A stretch of DNA of 64,000 bases from DATJGR01 sp963780795 (GCA_963780795.1 CAWADH010000009.1:62001-126000), one strand, 5' to 3'; shown: positions 55,052 through 64,000, numbered from the stretch's first letter. Program-made: numbers and translations. The notes: generated from the sequence alone by a model not told the origin.

Positions 55052-55727
55052 TAGTCGACGCCGCGGTCGCCGCGGCCGGAAAATACGACGCGAGATACGG
55101 GCCGAGCATCCGTTGCAGTTCTTCGAATACCAGCCGCTTGTCGTCGACGTTGGACAGCAACTGATACGCCGTCTCGAGCGCGATGCCGAGGCAGCGTTGC
55201 CGCGCCTCGACCGACACGTTCGGGAACGCGTCGCCCAGCGTCTGATCGAGCGCGTCGAATACTTCCTGACGCAACGCGCGAGCCTGTTCGCCGAGCGGTC
55301 CGGAGCGATGCCGCCCCGACCACACGCCGTGAAAGCCCGGCATGTTCCGATAGATCTGGCCGAGCCCGAGGATGATCTGCGACACCCAGGCCGACGAGAT
55401 GCCGTCGTGGTGCGGGTTGCCGACGGAACCGGCCAGATACGTTCGCACCTGAGCGCGGTAGCGCTGCACCAGTTCGTTCACCACGCCCTCTTTGTTGGCG
55501 AAGAACTGATAGAAGGAGCCGATCGAGGTGCCGGCGCGGGCGGCGATGGCCTTGGTGGTGAGCTGCTCGTAGTCGCCTTCGTCCATCAGCGCCGCGGTCG
55601 CGGCGACGAGCGCATCGAGCGTTTCCTGACCCCGCTGCTGGCGGGGCGTCTTGCGCCGCTGCGCCGCTTCTTGACGAGGAGGCGCTTGACGCGGAGGCGC
55701 TTCTTGACAATGTGAGTCGCTGCTCAT
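55023..55727 (-). CDS. TetR-family transcriptional regulator
   Basis: A 234-residue TetR protein. The N-terminal Arg/Pro-rich extension has a short repeated unit (APPRQ). The helix-turn-helix is TTKAIAARAGTSIGSFYQFF, followed by a ligand-binding region. The ATG at 55727 sits inside the first of two TGAG-N6-CTCA sites, suggesting autorepression. It is divergent from the two diiron genes and probably controls them. The 3' end overlaps the convergent murG-type gene. Confidence 0.9.
   Translation of the reverse strand: MSSDSHCQEAPPRQAPPRQEAAQRRKTPRQQRGQETLDALVAATAALMDEGDYEQLTTKAIAARAGTSIGSFYQFFANKEGVVNELVQRYRAQVRTYLAGSVGNPHHDGISSAWVSQIILGLGQIYRNMPGFHGVWSGRHRSGPLGEQARALRQEVFDALDQTLGDAFPNVSVEARQRCLGIALETAYQLLSNVDDKRLVFEELQRMLGPYLASYFPAAATAASTTTLVSRSGK
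55713..55726. promoter_or_regulatory. Operator copy 1, TGAG-N6-CTCA
   Basis: TGAG (55713-55716) and CTCA (55723-55726) are an inverted repeat separated by six bases. It overlaps the start codon of the tetR gene. A second copy lies 29 bp away centre to centre. Confidence 0.5.
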
Positions 55728-55741
55728 AATTTTCACGAACC

Positions 55742-55755
55742 TGAGCCGAGGCTCA
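55742..55755. promoter_or_regulatory. Operator copy 2, TGAGCC-GA-GGCTCA
   Basis: TGAG (55742-55745) and CTCA (55752-55755) repeat the pattern of copy 1. Here the arms extend to TGAGCC/GGCTCA. It is 25 bases upstream of the first diiron gene, a good place for TetR-type control of both genes. Confidence 0.55.
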
Positions 55756-55779
55756 CATTCTACGTTTCGAGGTGATTCG

Positions 55780-56925
55780 ATGTCGATTCGCTGGGTGGAC
55801 ACGCCGCGCACGCTGACGCATTTCGAGAAGCCCGCGCCGACCGTCGCCGACTTCGATAACGAGCTGGGGCTCGACAGCGAACAGGTGCAGCACGTTGCCG
55901 AGTTGTTCAACACGCCGCTGACCGGCGCCTACAACTGGGATTACACGACGCAGGACGACCGCATCCGCAGGCTTTATGAGCTCGGCAAGCAGCTCAACTG
56001 GAACGCCAGCGTCGACATCGACTGGAGCCAGACGCCCGACTTCCATGCGCGCCCACCGGTATCGGACGAGCAGCGCAACATAGTGCAGGAAAACCGCGCC
56101 AACGCCTTGTTCAAGGGGTTCGCGCCGTGGGAAGCGCTGGATACCGATCAGGTCATCCAGTGGATGCGCCATCAGCACAGCTGGGCGATCAGCCAGTTCC
56201 TGCACGGCGAGCAGGGCGCCCTGCTCGTTGCATCGCAGCTGGTGTCGTGCGCGCCGTCGTTCAACGCGAAACTGTATGCGGCATCGCAGACGTTCGACGA
56301 GGCGCGCCACGTCGAGGTATTCAACCGTTATCTGCAGCGCAAGGTGGGCTTCACGTATCCGATCTCGCGCAGCCTGAAGCTGCTGCTCGACAAGATCCTC
56401 ACCGATCCGCGCTGGGATCTGAAGTTCATCGGCATGCAGATCATCATCGAAGGGCTCGCGCTTGCGGCGTTCAATACGATGAAGCAGAGCACCCAGGACC
56501 CGGTGCTGCGCGACATCGTGCATCTGGTGATACGCGACGAAGCGCGCCACGTGACGTTCGGCGTGAATTACCTCGAAGAGTTCGTGCAGACGCTGACGCA
56601 GGAGCAGCGCGAAGAGCGCGCGCAGTTCGCCTTCGAAGCGTGCGTCGTCATGCGCACGCGATTGATTCCGACCGACGTGTATCGGCAGTTCGGCTGGCCC
56701 GTGGAAGAAGCAACCGCGATTGCGACCGGCGGCGAACACCGGCAGCGCTTCCGCAACATGATCTTTGCGCGCGTTGTGCCGAACCTGAAGCGGATCGGCT
56801 TGTTGACCGATGCGATCCGGCCGAAGTTCGAAGAACTCGGTCTGCTGGAGTTCGAAGCACTGCCGGACGATGGCCGCATCGACTGGGACGAACTGTCCAA
56901 ACCGCTCTACGATAAGTCGGCCTGA
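55780..56925 (+). CDS. Diiron ferritin-like protein, copy 1
   Basis: A 381-residue protein with a predicted four-helix carboxylate-bridged diiron site: Glu in FLHGEQGALLVASQL, ExxH in TFDEARHVEVF, Glu in IIIEGLALAAF and ExxH in VIRDEARHVTFG. It belongs to the ferritin-like/R2-like superfamily; a monooxygenase or oxidase role is plausible, but no substrate is known. The ATG at 55780 follows GAGGTGA. It is first of two tandem paralogues and divergent from tetR. Confidence 0.85.
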   Translation: MSIRWVDTPRTLTHFEKPAPTVADFDNELGLDSEQVQHVAELFNTPLTGAYNWDYTTQDDRIRRLYELGKQLNWNASVDIDWSQTPDFHARPPVSDEQRNIVQENRANALFKGFAPWEALDTDQVIQWMRHQHSWAISQFLHGEQGALLVASQLVSCAPSFNAKLYAASQTFDEARHVEVFNRYLQRKVGFTYPISRSLKLLLDKILTDPRWDLKFIGMQIIIEGLALAAFNTMKQSTQDPVLRDIVHLVIRDEARHVTFGVNYLEEFVQTLTQEQREERAQFAFEACVVMRTRLIPTDVYRQFGWPVEEATAIATGGEHRQRFRNMIFARVVPNLKRIGLLTDAIRPKFEELGLLEFEALPDDGRIDWDELSKPLYDKSA

Positions 56926-56941
56926 ACAAGGAGTACGAAGC

Positions 56942-58054
56942 ATGAAAATCAGCTATCGCGCAGACCAGGCCCGCGAGGTCCGTTTCCTTCCCGCGGCGGA
57001 CGACGTCGCCAGCCGCATGACCACGGCGGACGTCGAATCGGTGGTCGAGATCTTCCAGACGCCGCTGACCGGCGCATACAACTGGGACTACACGGAAGGC
57101 CGCGGTCGCGTCGAAAAATTGTACGAACTCGGCAAACAGCTCAACTGGAACGCGAGTACCGATCTCGACTGGACGATTCCGTTCTCGCGCAGCGAGTTCC
57201 CGAACAACGAAGCGTTCAACCCGTTCGTCGGCTACGCGCCGTACGAAGCGATGACGCAGGCGCAGAAAGTGGAGTTCGGCTGGCATCGCATGGCGTCGCA
57301 GCTGTCGCAATTCCTGCACGGCGAGCAGGGCGCGTTGCTGGTGGCGTCGCAACTCGCGTCGTGCGCGCCGTCGTTCGACGCGAAGCTGTACGCGGCGTCG
57401 CAGACGTTCGACGAAGCCCGACACGTGGAGGTGTTCAACCGCTACCTGCACCACCGCGTCGGCATCATGTATCCGATGTCGCGCAATCTGAAACTGCTGA
57501 TCGACAAGATCCTCACCGACGAGCGCTGGGATCTGAAGTTCATCGGCATGCAGATCATCATCGAAGGGCTTGCACTCGCCGCGTTCAACACCGCGAAGAT
57601 GACGACCAACGACCCTTTGCTGCGCAACCTCGTGCACTACGTGGTACGCGACGAGGCCCGACACGTGACGTTCGGTGTGAATTATCTGGAAGAGTACGTG
57701 AAGACGCTGACGCCGGAGCAGATCGACGACCGCGCGCAGTTCGCGTACGAAGCCTGCGTGGTGATGCGCGATCGTCTCGCAGCGACTGAGATCTTCGAGC
57801 ACTTCGGTTGGGACGTGGAGAAAGCGCGCGAACGGATGCTGCTGTCGCTCAGCGGCAACTCCGAAAGCCGTCAGACGTTCGCGCAACTGCTGTTCGGCCG
57901 CGTGATTCCGAATCTCAAGCGCATCGGCCTGCTGACGGAGCGGGTGCGGCCGCTGTATCAACAGCTCGGCGTTCTCGAATTCGAGGCGCTGCCGCACGAC
58001 GGCATCACCGACTGGGCGGAACTCGAGAAGCCCCTCTTCGCAGACGTTGGCTGA
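56942..58054 (+). CDS. Diiron ferritin-like protein, copy 2
   Basis: A 370-residue paralogue of the gene just upstream, with the same ligand motifs: QFLHGEQGALL, FDEARHVEVF, IIEGLALAAF and RDEARHVTFG. The two share long identical blocks (for example TPLTGAYNWDY and YELGKQLNWNAS). The N-terminal 40 residues and the stretch before the first Glu are the most different. The ATG at 56942 is behind AAGGAG. It is 16 bases after copy 1, so both are expected in one transcript, perhaps as a heterodimer. Confidence 0.85.
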   Translation: MKISYRADQAREVRFLPAADDVASRMTTADVESVVEIFQTPLTGAYNWDYTEGRGRVEKLYELGKQLNWNASTDLDWTIPFSRSEFPNNEAFNPFVGYAPYEAMTQAQKVEFGWHRMASQLSQFLHGEQGALLVASQLASCAPSFDAKLYAASQTFDEARHVEVFNRYLHHRVGIMYPMSRNLKLLIDKILTDERWDLKFIGMQIIIEGLALAAFNTAKMTTNDPLLRNLVHYVVRDEARHVTFGVNYLEEYVKTLTPEQIDDRAQFAYEACVVMRDRLAATEIFEHFGWDVEKARERMLLSLSGNSESRQTFAQLLFGRVIPNLKRIGLLTERVRPLYQQLGVLEFEALPHDGITDWAELEKPLFADVG

Positions 58055-58057
58055 CGA

Positions 58058-58930
58058 TCAGGATTCGGTGCGCGGCGCGGCCAGCGTCGTAGCCAGGAAA
58101 TCGACGAACGCACGCGTCTTGGCCGACTGCCGGCGTAGCTCAGGGTAGCTGAGCCACACGCTCTGATTGGCCACCTGCAGATCCGGCAGCAACTGATCGA
58201 CGCGGTTGCGTTCGATGTCGCGCCGGACCACGTATAGCGGCAGCATGCCGATGCCCATGCCTTCGAGCACCGCGTGATATGCCATGTCGACGTCGTTGAC
58301 GATGAATGCGCGCGTCTTCGACCAGCGCGGCGTATCGGCGTGGCTCGGCGTGGTGATCTCGATGAAGCCGTGGTCGACGAGATCCGCTTCGCAGCGCGGC
58401 CGGCCGCAGCGTTCGAGGTAGCCGCGCGACGCGCACAGAATCGTCGGCAGCTGTGCGAGCTCGCGCGAGACGAGCCGCTCTTCTTCCGCGCGCTCCAACA
58501 GAATCGATACGTCGAATGCATCGCGCGACAACGCGTGGACGCCTTCCGAAAGCGTGAGATCGATGAACACGTCGGGGTAGCTCTGCTGGAACGTGCGGAA
58601 CAGCCGCGCCAGCGCGCTGCGGCCGAAGAACGGCTGCGCAAGCACGCGAATGCGGCCGGCCGGCGCGTTTTCGAGCGCCCGGATCTGATTCTCGGTTTCG
58701 TCGAGCGTCTCGATGATCTGCCGGCAACGGTCGTAGTACAGCTGACCGGCCTCGGTAGCCATCACCGAGCGGGTCGTGCGATGCAGCAGTCGCGTGCCGA
58801 GGCGATCTTCGAGCTGGCTGATCTGCTTGCTGACCGCCGACGGCGTGAAGCCCATCAGCTCCGCAGCGCGGGTGAAGCTCTTGTGATCGACCACCGCGAT
58901 GAAGACGTGTAACGGATCGATGCGGCTCAT
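58058..58930 (-). CDS. LysR-family transcriptional regulator
   Basis: A 290-residue LysR regulator with the N-terminal winged helix-turn-helix (FIAVVDHKSFTRAAELMGFTPSAVSKQ) and a LysR substrate-binding domain. It is convergent with the diiron genes and divergent from serA, with only 69 bases before the serA start. It may regulate serA or itself; no operator is clear. The effector is unknown. Confidence 0.92.
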   Translation of the reverse strand: MSRIDPLHVFIAVVDHKSFTRAAELMGFTPSAVSKQISQLEDRLGTRLLHRTTRSVMATEAGQLYYDRCRQIIETLDETENQIRALENAPAGRIRVLAQPFFGRSALARLFRTFQQSYPDVFIDLTLSEGVHALSRDAFDVSILLERAEEERLVSRELAQLPTILCASRGYLERCGRPRCEADLVDHGFIEITTPSHADTPRWSKTRAFIVNDVDMAYHAVLEGMGIGMLPLYVVRRDIERNRVDQLLPDLQVANQSVWLSYPELRRQSAKTRAFVDFLATTLAAPRTES

Positions 58931-58999
58931 TTAAGGCTGGATCGCAGCATCAACGGAGTGTCTCTACAATACGCGCCTTTGCCCGCAACCGGATAGAAC

Positions 59000-60175
59000 A
59001 TGTACAAGGTTCGAACCTTCAACCAGATCGCCCTGCGCGGCCTCGAACGCTTTCCGCGCGACGGCTTCGAGGTGGGAACGGAGATCTCCGATCCGCACGC
59101 GATTCTGCTGCGCAGCCACGTTCTCACCGCCGATCACGTAACGCCTAACCTGCGCGCGGTGGCGCGCGCCGGCGCCGGCGTGAACAACGTTCCGGTCGAG
59201 CACTACACCGAACGCGGCATCGTGGTTTTCAACACGCCCGGCGCCAACGCGAACTCGGTGAAAGAGCTGGTGCTCGCCGCGCTGCTGCTGTCGGCGCGCG
59301 ACGTGCTGGGCGGGCTCGACTACGTCGCCTCGATCAAAGACGTCAAAGATGCTGCGGAGCTGAACAAGCGCGTCGAGGCGGAGAAGAAGCGCTTCCAGGG
59401 CGAAGAGATCTACGGCAAAACGCTGGGCGTGGTGGGTCTCGGTGCGATCGGGGCGCTGGTCGCCGAAGCAGGGCTGCGGCTCGGCATGAAGGTGCTCGGT
59501 TACGATCCGGCGATCTCGGTCGATGCGGCGTGGCGGCTGCCGAGCGACGTGCAGAAGATGGAGAATCTGCCGACGCTGTTCGCGCGTTCCGACTACGTCA
59601 CGCTGCACGTTCCGCTGCTCGACGCAACGCGCAACATGATCAACGACGAGTCGCTGAAGGCGTTTCGTCCGGGCACCGTGCTGTTGAACTTCGCGCGTCA
59701 GGAGATCGTCGACGAGGCGGCTCTCTCACGCGCGCTGGAATCGGGTCGCCTGGCGCGCTACTTCTCCGACTTTCCTTCACCGATGCTGGCGCGACTGCCC
59801 AACGTTTCCGCAACGCCGCACCTCGGTGCGAGCACGGCGGAGGCGGAGGAGAACTGCGCCGTGATGGCGGCCGATCAGCTGATCGACTTTCTCCGCAACG
59901 GCAACATCCGCAATTCGGTGAACTTCCCCACGGTGAGTCTGGAGCGGACCGACGGCGTCCGCATCGCCGTCACCAATCGCAACGTGCCGAAAATGCTCGG
60001 GCAGATTCTGTCGGTGCTGGCCAACAAGAACATCAACGTCATCGACATGATCAACAAGAGCCGCGCCGACGTCGCCTACAACCTGATCGACGTTGCGGCG
60101 CCGATTCCGGCCGACCTGCTGCCGGAGATCAACCGGATCGGCAGCGTGATGAACGTGCGGCTGTTCGAACAGTAG
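59000..60175 (+). CDS. serA: D-3-phosphoglycerate dehydrogenase
   Basis: SerA starts serine synthesis by oxidising 3-phosphoglycerate with NAD. The 391 residues include the NAD-binding GVVGLGAIGALVAEAG, the substrate/active-site regions ARAGAGVNNVPVEHY and HLGASTAEAEENC, and a C-terminal ACT domain (VPKMLGQILSVLANKNINV) for feedback. A TACAAT at 58965-58970 may be the -10 box. It stands alone and is divergent from the LysR gene. Confidence 0.93.
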   Translation: MYKVRTFNQIALRGLERFPRDGFEVGTEISDPHAILLRSHVLTADHVTPNLRAVARAGAGVNNVPVEHYTERGIVVFNTPGANANSVKELVLAALLLSARDVLGGLDYVASIKDVKDAAELNKRVEAEKKRFQGEEIYGKTLGVVGLGAIGALVAEAGLRLGMKVLGYDPAISVDAAWRLPSDVQKMENLPTLFARSDYVTLHVPLLDATRNMINDESLKAFRPGTVLLNFARQEIVDEAALSRALESGRLARYFSDFPSPMLARLPNVSATPHLGASTAEAEENCAVMAADQLIDFLRNGNIRNSVNFPTVSLERTDGVRIAVTNRNVPKMLGQILSVLANKNINVIDMINKSRADVAYNLIDVAAPIPADLLPEINRIGSVMNVRLFEQ

Positions 60176-60181
60176 CGACCA

Positions 60182-62050
60182 CTAGGCGCGGCCGCCGTGG
60201 CGCGGCCCGCGACGCGCCTGCCGCAACCGAAAGCGCATCGTTCGCCACGCGTCGAGTTGCGCGCGCGTGCACGGCGCGAACTCGCCGCACAGTTCGCTCG
60301 CGATCCATTCCGCGGCGAACGGTGCGCTGACGGTGCCCTGCGATCCGTGACCCGAGTTCACCAGCAAGCGAGGGACTGCTTCGCCGGCGGCGTCGAACAG
60401 GCTACCGATCACCGGCATCCGGTCGGACGCAACGGCGCGACTGCCGCGTAGTTTCGCGATGCACTTCAGCTGCGGCTCGGCGCCGGTCAACTCGCGCCAC
60501 CAGGCGTGGAATCGCCGCAGGTTGAATTCGGTCGCGCGCGCTTCGTCCCACGGCTTCTGTTCGTACGTCGCGCCGACGCCCCAACCCGGCTGCATCGGCG
60601 TCATGAAGCCGTCGCCGACCATCGCCATTGTCGGCGCGCGCGCCAGTTCGATCCGGTCGATCTGTCCCCACACGGGCAGCAGCTCGAGGTAGCGCGCCTG
60701 CTCGAAACCGTTGGCGTCCGTGCCGGCGCAGAGAACAATGTGGTCGTAATGGGAAGCGCCTTGAGCCGTGCCGAGAGTCGCCTGATCGGCATCGGTGGAT
60801 ACTCCGAGACAGGTCGAACCCGGGCGATAGTCGACGGCGTGATGCGACATTGCCGCGTCGCAGAGCCTGCCGAGATCGAGCGCACGTGCGTACGGAAAGA
60901 ACAGTGCGTGGCTGCGTACCGGCATGCCCGCAAGAGAAGAGGCCGTCGCGGAATCGACCGGAAGCACCCAATTGCCGGTCGATGCGAACGCCTCGGCGGC
61001 CGATTCCAGCCGCGACTGCGGCATGTTCGGACCTGTGAACTGCAACGCTCCGCAGGGTCGCTTCGCGCAGTCAGTGCCGTCGTACCAGTGCGTCGAGTAC
61101 AGATAACTCATGCAGCGAAGCAGCGAGCCGACGCTGCCGTCGGGCAGGAGACGCGGATGGAACAGCGTGGCGGCCATGCGGTTCGTTGGACTCGGTGCGG
61201 CGTCGAACAGCGTCACGGCAACGCCGCGTTCTGCGAGTTGGCGCGCCGTTGCCGCGCCGGCCAAACCGGCGCCGACCACGCCGACGGAGCGCGGCGGCGC
61301 ATACGTCGCACCGCGCGCGAGCGCGAACACGCCGGCGAGCGTGTGGCGTTTGTGCGGCCGCTGGTCGACCTTGCGCATCGCGAATCCGGCGTCGGCAAGC
61401 GCGCGACGGACTGCGCCGACCGCGCTGAACGTCGCGATGGTCGATCCTTCGTCTGACAACTGTGCAACGGTGCGCCACAACGCTTCGCTCCACAGTTGCG
61501 GGTTTCGATCGGGCGCAAATCCGTCGAGCAGCCACGCCTCGACCGGCAGCCGCTGTCGGCTGACGATGTCGCCGAATCCCGTTGCGCCGTCGCCGAAGAA
61601 GATCGACAGCGTGATGCGTCCGGCCGCGAGGTGGCGCCGATGCCAGCCGGCGAGCAACGGCGGATAGGCGCGCGCGAGTTCGGCATAGATTGGCAAACGT
61701 TGGGCGCGTCGCTGCGCGAGGGTCGCGAATTCGCGCGGCGCCACCGGATGCTTCTCCACCGTGACGAAGTGCAATCGCGCGGGCGCGGGAGCGCGCTCCA
61801 GGAATCGTTGCGCGACGACGGCGAAGTTGAGCGCGGTGCCGAAACCGACTTCGCCGATCGTGAAAACACGCGGCCCGCTCTCGAAGCGTTCATCGAGGCA
61901 TTGCGGTCCGACGAACACCCGTTCCACTTCGGCGATCCCGTCGGGTGCGTGATAGATGTCGCCGAACTGGCGCGAGAATGGTTGGTCTCCCTGCCAACTC
62001 AGCCGTGCCGGAACGATCCGATCGCCTACCGTTGCGGTCGGTTCGGTCAC
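60182..62050 (-). CDS. mnmC: tRNA 5-methylaminomethyl-2-thiouridine bifunctional enzyme
   Basis: MnmC completes the mnm5s2U34 wobble modification. The N-terminal 240 residues are the methyltransferase domain (GEVGFGTALNFAVVAQRFL, WLLDGFAPDRNPQLW). The C-terminal part is the FAD-dependent oxidase, with VGVVGAGLAGAATARQLA near residue 253 and NSGHGSQGTVSAPFAAEW. GTG 62050 overlaps the stop of the sulfurtransferase gene (GTGA) and gives 622 residues. Confidence 0.94.
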   Translation of the reverse strand: MTEPTATVGDRIVPARLSWQGDQPFSRQFGDIYHAPDGIAEVERVFVGPQCLDERFESGPRVFTIGEVGFGTALNFAVVAQRFLERAPAPARLHFVTVEKHPVAPREFATLAQRRAQRLPIYAELARAYPPLLAGWHRRHLAAGRITLSIFFGDGATGFGDIVSRQRLPVEAWLLDGFAPDRNPQLWSEALWRTVAQLSDEGSTIATFSAVGAVRRALADAGFAMRKVDQRPHKRHTLAGVFALARGATYAPPRSVGVVGAGLAGAATARQLAERGVAVTLFDAAPSPTNRMAATLFHPRLLPDGSVGSLLRCMSYLYSTHWYDGTDCAKRPCGALQFTGPNMPQSRLESAAEAFASTGNWVLPVDSATASSLAGMPVRSHALFFPYARALDLGRLCDAAMSHHAVDYRPGSTCLGVSTDADQATLGTAQGASHYDHIVLCAGTDANGFEQARYLELLPVWGQIDRIELARAPTMAMVGDGFMTPMQPGWGVGATYEQKPWDEARATEFNLRRFHAWWRELTGAEPQLKCIAKLRGSRAVASDRMPVIGSLFDAAGEAVPRLLVNSGHGSQGTVSAPFAAEWIASELCGEFAPCTRAQLDAWRTMRFRLRQARRGPRHGGRA

Positions 62051-62877
62051 CGTTCGACCGGACGCGCCGGATCGCGGATCCATTCGCTGAAAGACCCGGC
62101 ATACAGCGTCGCTTCGGGCAAACCGGCATGCCGCATCGCGAGAATGTTGTGGCACGCCGTCACGCCCGAGCCGCAATAGCAGACGAGTTCGCGATCGGGT
62201 TGGTGGTTCGCCTCGAAGCGACGGCGCAACACCTCGGGCGCCGCAAAGCGGCCGTCGCCATCGAGATTGCCTTCGAACGGCACGCAGCGCGCGCCCGGAA
62301 TGTGGCCGGCGACCGGGTCGATCGGTTCCACTTCGCCGCGGAAGCGCGCTTCTGCGCGCGCGTCTACGAGATCCATCGATCCGCGGCCTGCGACCACGTC
62401 TTCCACGTTCACGACCCGAGTCAACGCGGTGCGGATCGGGAAGGTCGTGGCGCGTCGCGTCTCGACATCCCCGCGCAGCGGATATCCGGCGGCTTGCCAG
62501 CCGGCCAGGCCGCCGTTCAGCACAGCGACGGCGGCGTGACCCAACCAGCGAAGGAGCCACCAGGCCCGCGCTGCATACGCCCCGTTGCCGGCGTCGTAGG
62601 CAACGACCTGCGTCCGTGCATCGATCCCCCACCGACCGAACGTGTCCGCCAGCGCACTCGAATCGGGCAACGGGTGGCGACCCGTGACCCCGGCGATCAG
62701 CGGTCCGGACAGGTCGGTCGCGAGGTCCGCAAAGAGGGCGCCGGGTATGTGTCCGGCGGCATACGCGGCGGCGCCGGCCGCAGGATCGGTGAGAGAAGCC
62801 CGGCAGTCGAGCAAGCACCACGCCGGATCTTCGTGATGTACGTATAGAACTTTGTGGTCGATCAAGGTGTCATACAT
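62047..62877 (-). CDS. Rhodanese-type sulfurtransferase (SseA-like)
   Basis: A 276-residue two-domain rhodanese. The catalytic cysteine is in VCYCGSGVTACHN, and the first domain is inactive-like with YDAGNGAYAARAWW. CGSGVT is the mercaptopyruvate sulfurtransferase type loop (thiosulfate enzymes have CRKGVT), so 3-mercaptopyruvate is the likely donor. It is coupled to mnmC by a GTGA overlap. Confidence 0.92.
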   Translation of the reverse strand: MYDTLIDHKVLYVHHEDPAWCLLDCRASLTDPAAGAAAYAAGHIPGALFADLATDLSGPLIAGVTGRHPLPDSSALADTFGRWGIDARTQVVAYDAGNGAYAARAWWLLRWLGHAAVAVLNGGLAGWQAAGYPLRGDVETRRATTFPIRTALTRVVNVEDVVAGRGSMDLVDARAEARFRGEVEPIDPVAGHIPGARCVPFEGNLDGDGRFAAPEVLRRRFEANHQPDRELVCYCGSGVTACHNILAMRHAGLPEATLYAGSFSEWIRDPARPVER

Positions 62878-63088
62878 AGCGCAATTTCTTAATCGGGCCG
62901 ACGACTGTCAGCCTCTTCCCATGACCCAGGTCTCACCGGCGGACGGCGTTCCGCCGCGGCGGGCGCAGATCTCTATACTAGCCGCGTTTCTGGCTCGTCC
63001 CGGGCTCGCGGTGGCGTTTCAGGGTGGTAGTTGACACAATGCCGGCCACTGCGCGGTTCATGGACCGACTTCAAGGGAGTTAAACCGA

Positions 63089-64000
63089 GTGGATCTGTCA
63101 TTTCTGTACAAGGGTTTCCTCGACGCGTCGTTCGGCACGATGGTGCTGTACACGCTCGTCATGACCCACATCACGATCGTTTCGGTCACGCTGTACCTGC
63201 ACCGGTACTCGGCGCACCGCGCGCTCGAGATGCATCCTGTGCTGAAGCACTTCTTCCGGTTCTGGCTGTGGCTGACCACCGGCATGCTGACCAAGGAATG
63301 GACCGCGGTTCACCGCAAGCACCACGTCGATTGCGAAACCGAGGAAGATCCGCACAGCCCGCAGATCTTCGGCCTCAGGAAAGTGCTGTGGGAAGGCGCC
63401 GAACTGTACGGCGTGACTGCGGCGAAACCCGAGGTGCTGGAGCGCTTCGGCAAGGGCACGCCCGACGACTGGATCGAGCGCAACCTCTATAGCAGGTTCA
63501 AGATCTCCGGCGTCGGCACGATGATGGTGATCGATCTCGCGCTGTTCGGCGTTTCCGGGCTGACCATCTGGGCCGTCCAGATGATGTGGATTCCGTTCTG
63601 GGCTGCCGGCGTCGTCAACGGCATCGGCCACTTCTGGGGTTATCGGAACTTCGAATGCCCCGATGCGGCACGCAACCTGGTGCCCTGGGGCATCCTGATC
63701 GGCGGCGAAGAACTGCACAACAACCACCACACTTATCCGAACTCCGCGAAGTTCTCGGTCAAAGCGTGGGAGTTCGATCTTGGTTGGGTGTGGATCAACC
63801 TGTTCCGGCTGTTCGGACTCGCGCGTCCGCTCAGCACCGGTCCGATCGTGGAGAAAGTCGAAGGCAAGAACCTCATCGACAAAGACACTTTGTGGGCAGT
63901 GTTGAACGACCGTTTCCGCGTGATGGCGAATTACGCCGAGCGCGTGGTCGCGCCGGCCGTGGAGACGGAAGTGCAGCGCGCCGACGCGGCGACGCGCGCG
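63089..64000 (+). CDS. Fatty acid (acyl-CoA) desaturase, 3' end cut by the window
   Basis: The first 304 residues of a membrane desaturase; the gene runs past the window end. The three histidine boxes are present: HRYSAHRA, HRKHH and ELHNNHH, which bind the diiron centre. Several hydrophobic segments lie between them. It resembles the Delta-9 acyl-CoA desaturases of Pseudomonas. The GTG at 63089 follows GGGAG. It introduces double bonds into fatty acyl chains, changing membrane fluidity. Confidence 0.9.
   Translation, partial: MDLSFLYKGFLDASFGTMVLYTLVMTHITIVSVTLYLHRYSAHRALEMHPVLKHFFRFWLWLTTGMLTKEWTAVHRKHHVDCETEEDPHSPQIFGLRKVLWEGAELYGVTAAKPEVLERFGKGTPDDWIERNLYSRFKISGVGTMMVIDLALFGVSGLTIWAVQMMWIPFWAAGVVNGIGHFWGYRNFECPDAARNLVPWGILIGGEELHNNHHTYPNSAKFSVKAWEFDLGWVWINLFRLFGLARPLSTGPIVEKVEGKNLIDKDTLWAVLNDRFRVMANYAERVVAPAVETEVQRADAATRA

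Noticed and set aside
60182..62821. An 879-residue mnmC frame
   Set aside because: The upstream third is the shadow of the sulfurtransferase gene; GTG 62050 with the GTGA overlap is the real start.
62974..63036. TATACT and TTGACA before the desaturase as a promoter
   Set aside because: The two boxes are in the wrong order and neither has a good partner at the right distance.

Overview
The window is GC-rich, gene-dense DNA from a chromosome, probably of a gammaproteobacterium in the Xanthomonadales/Nevskiales/Steroidobacter range. This rests on gene content: Hda, RlmJ, MnmC, MotY, RNase T, DUF2066, an Rnf-nth cluster, metG beside apbC and dcd, a Pseudomonas-type NrdA with two ATP-cones, and the large NAD-glutamate dehydrogenase. 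I saw no rRNA, tRNA, CRISPR array, prophage or transposase gene. Genus-level placement is inference only.

Layout. 1-14.3 kb: a YejM-like membrane sulfatase-fold protein; the phenylacetyl-CoA epoxidase operon paaABCDE with a PaaX regulator and its own promoter and palindrome; an rlmJ-P450 pair on the other strand; the 1588-residue glutamate dehydrogenase; and a crotonase lacking both catalytic glutamates. 14.3-20.9 kb is more accessory: an unrecognised protein, a carboxylesterase, a lipoprotein with a methyltransferase fold, three small hypothetical genes, and a Tat-exported FAD oxidase flanked by two related repeats with hairpin potential. 20.9-32.4 kb: nrdA-nrdB, divergent from glpK across a 404-bp region with two NrdR-box-like sites and a DnaA box, then a diguanylate cyclase and a 1336-residue PilZ-DUF1631-GGDEF-EAL protein.

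32.4-42.7 kb: argD-argF, argG, an orphan hydantoinase-B-type gene, a MalY/PatB lyase, grxD, rnt, motY, a zinc-ribbon protein and murI. 42.7-50.4 kb: metG followed by rnfA-rnfB-rnfD-rnfG-rnfE-nth on the minus strand (no rnfC), and apbC-dcd on the plus strand. 50.4-55 kb: purM, and a translationally coupled operon of DUF2066, CDP-alcohol phosphatidyltransferase, hda and a second-type murG. 55-64 kb: a TetR regulator divergent from two tandem diiron ferritin-like paralogues across two copies of a TGAG-N6-CTCA operator, a LysR regulator, serA, mnmC with a rhodanese-type sulfurtransferase, and a fatty acid desaturase that runs off the end.

Most operons are tightly packed with ATGA/GTGA/TTGA stop-start overlaps. 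Several start codons are GTG or TTG. The main points for a second look are the rnfC-less Rnf cluster, the clostridial-looking MurG next to hda, the TetR/diiron module, the hairpin repeats around the FAD oxidase, and the active-site-depleted crotonase.
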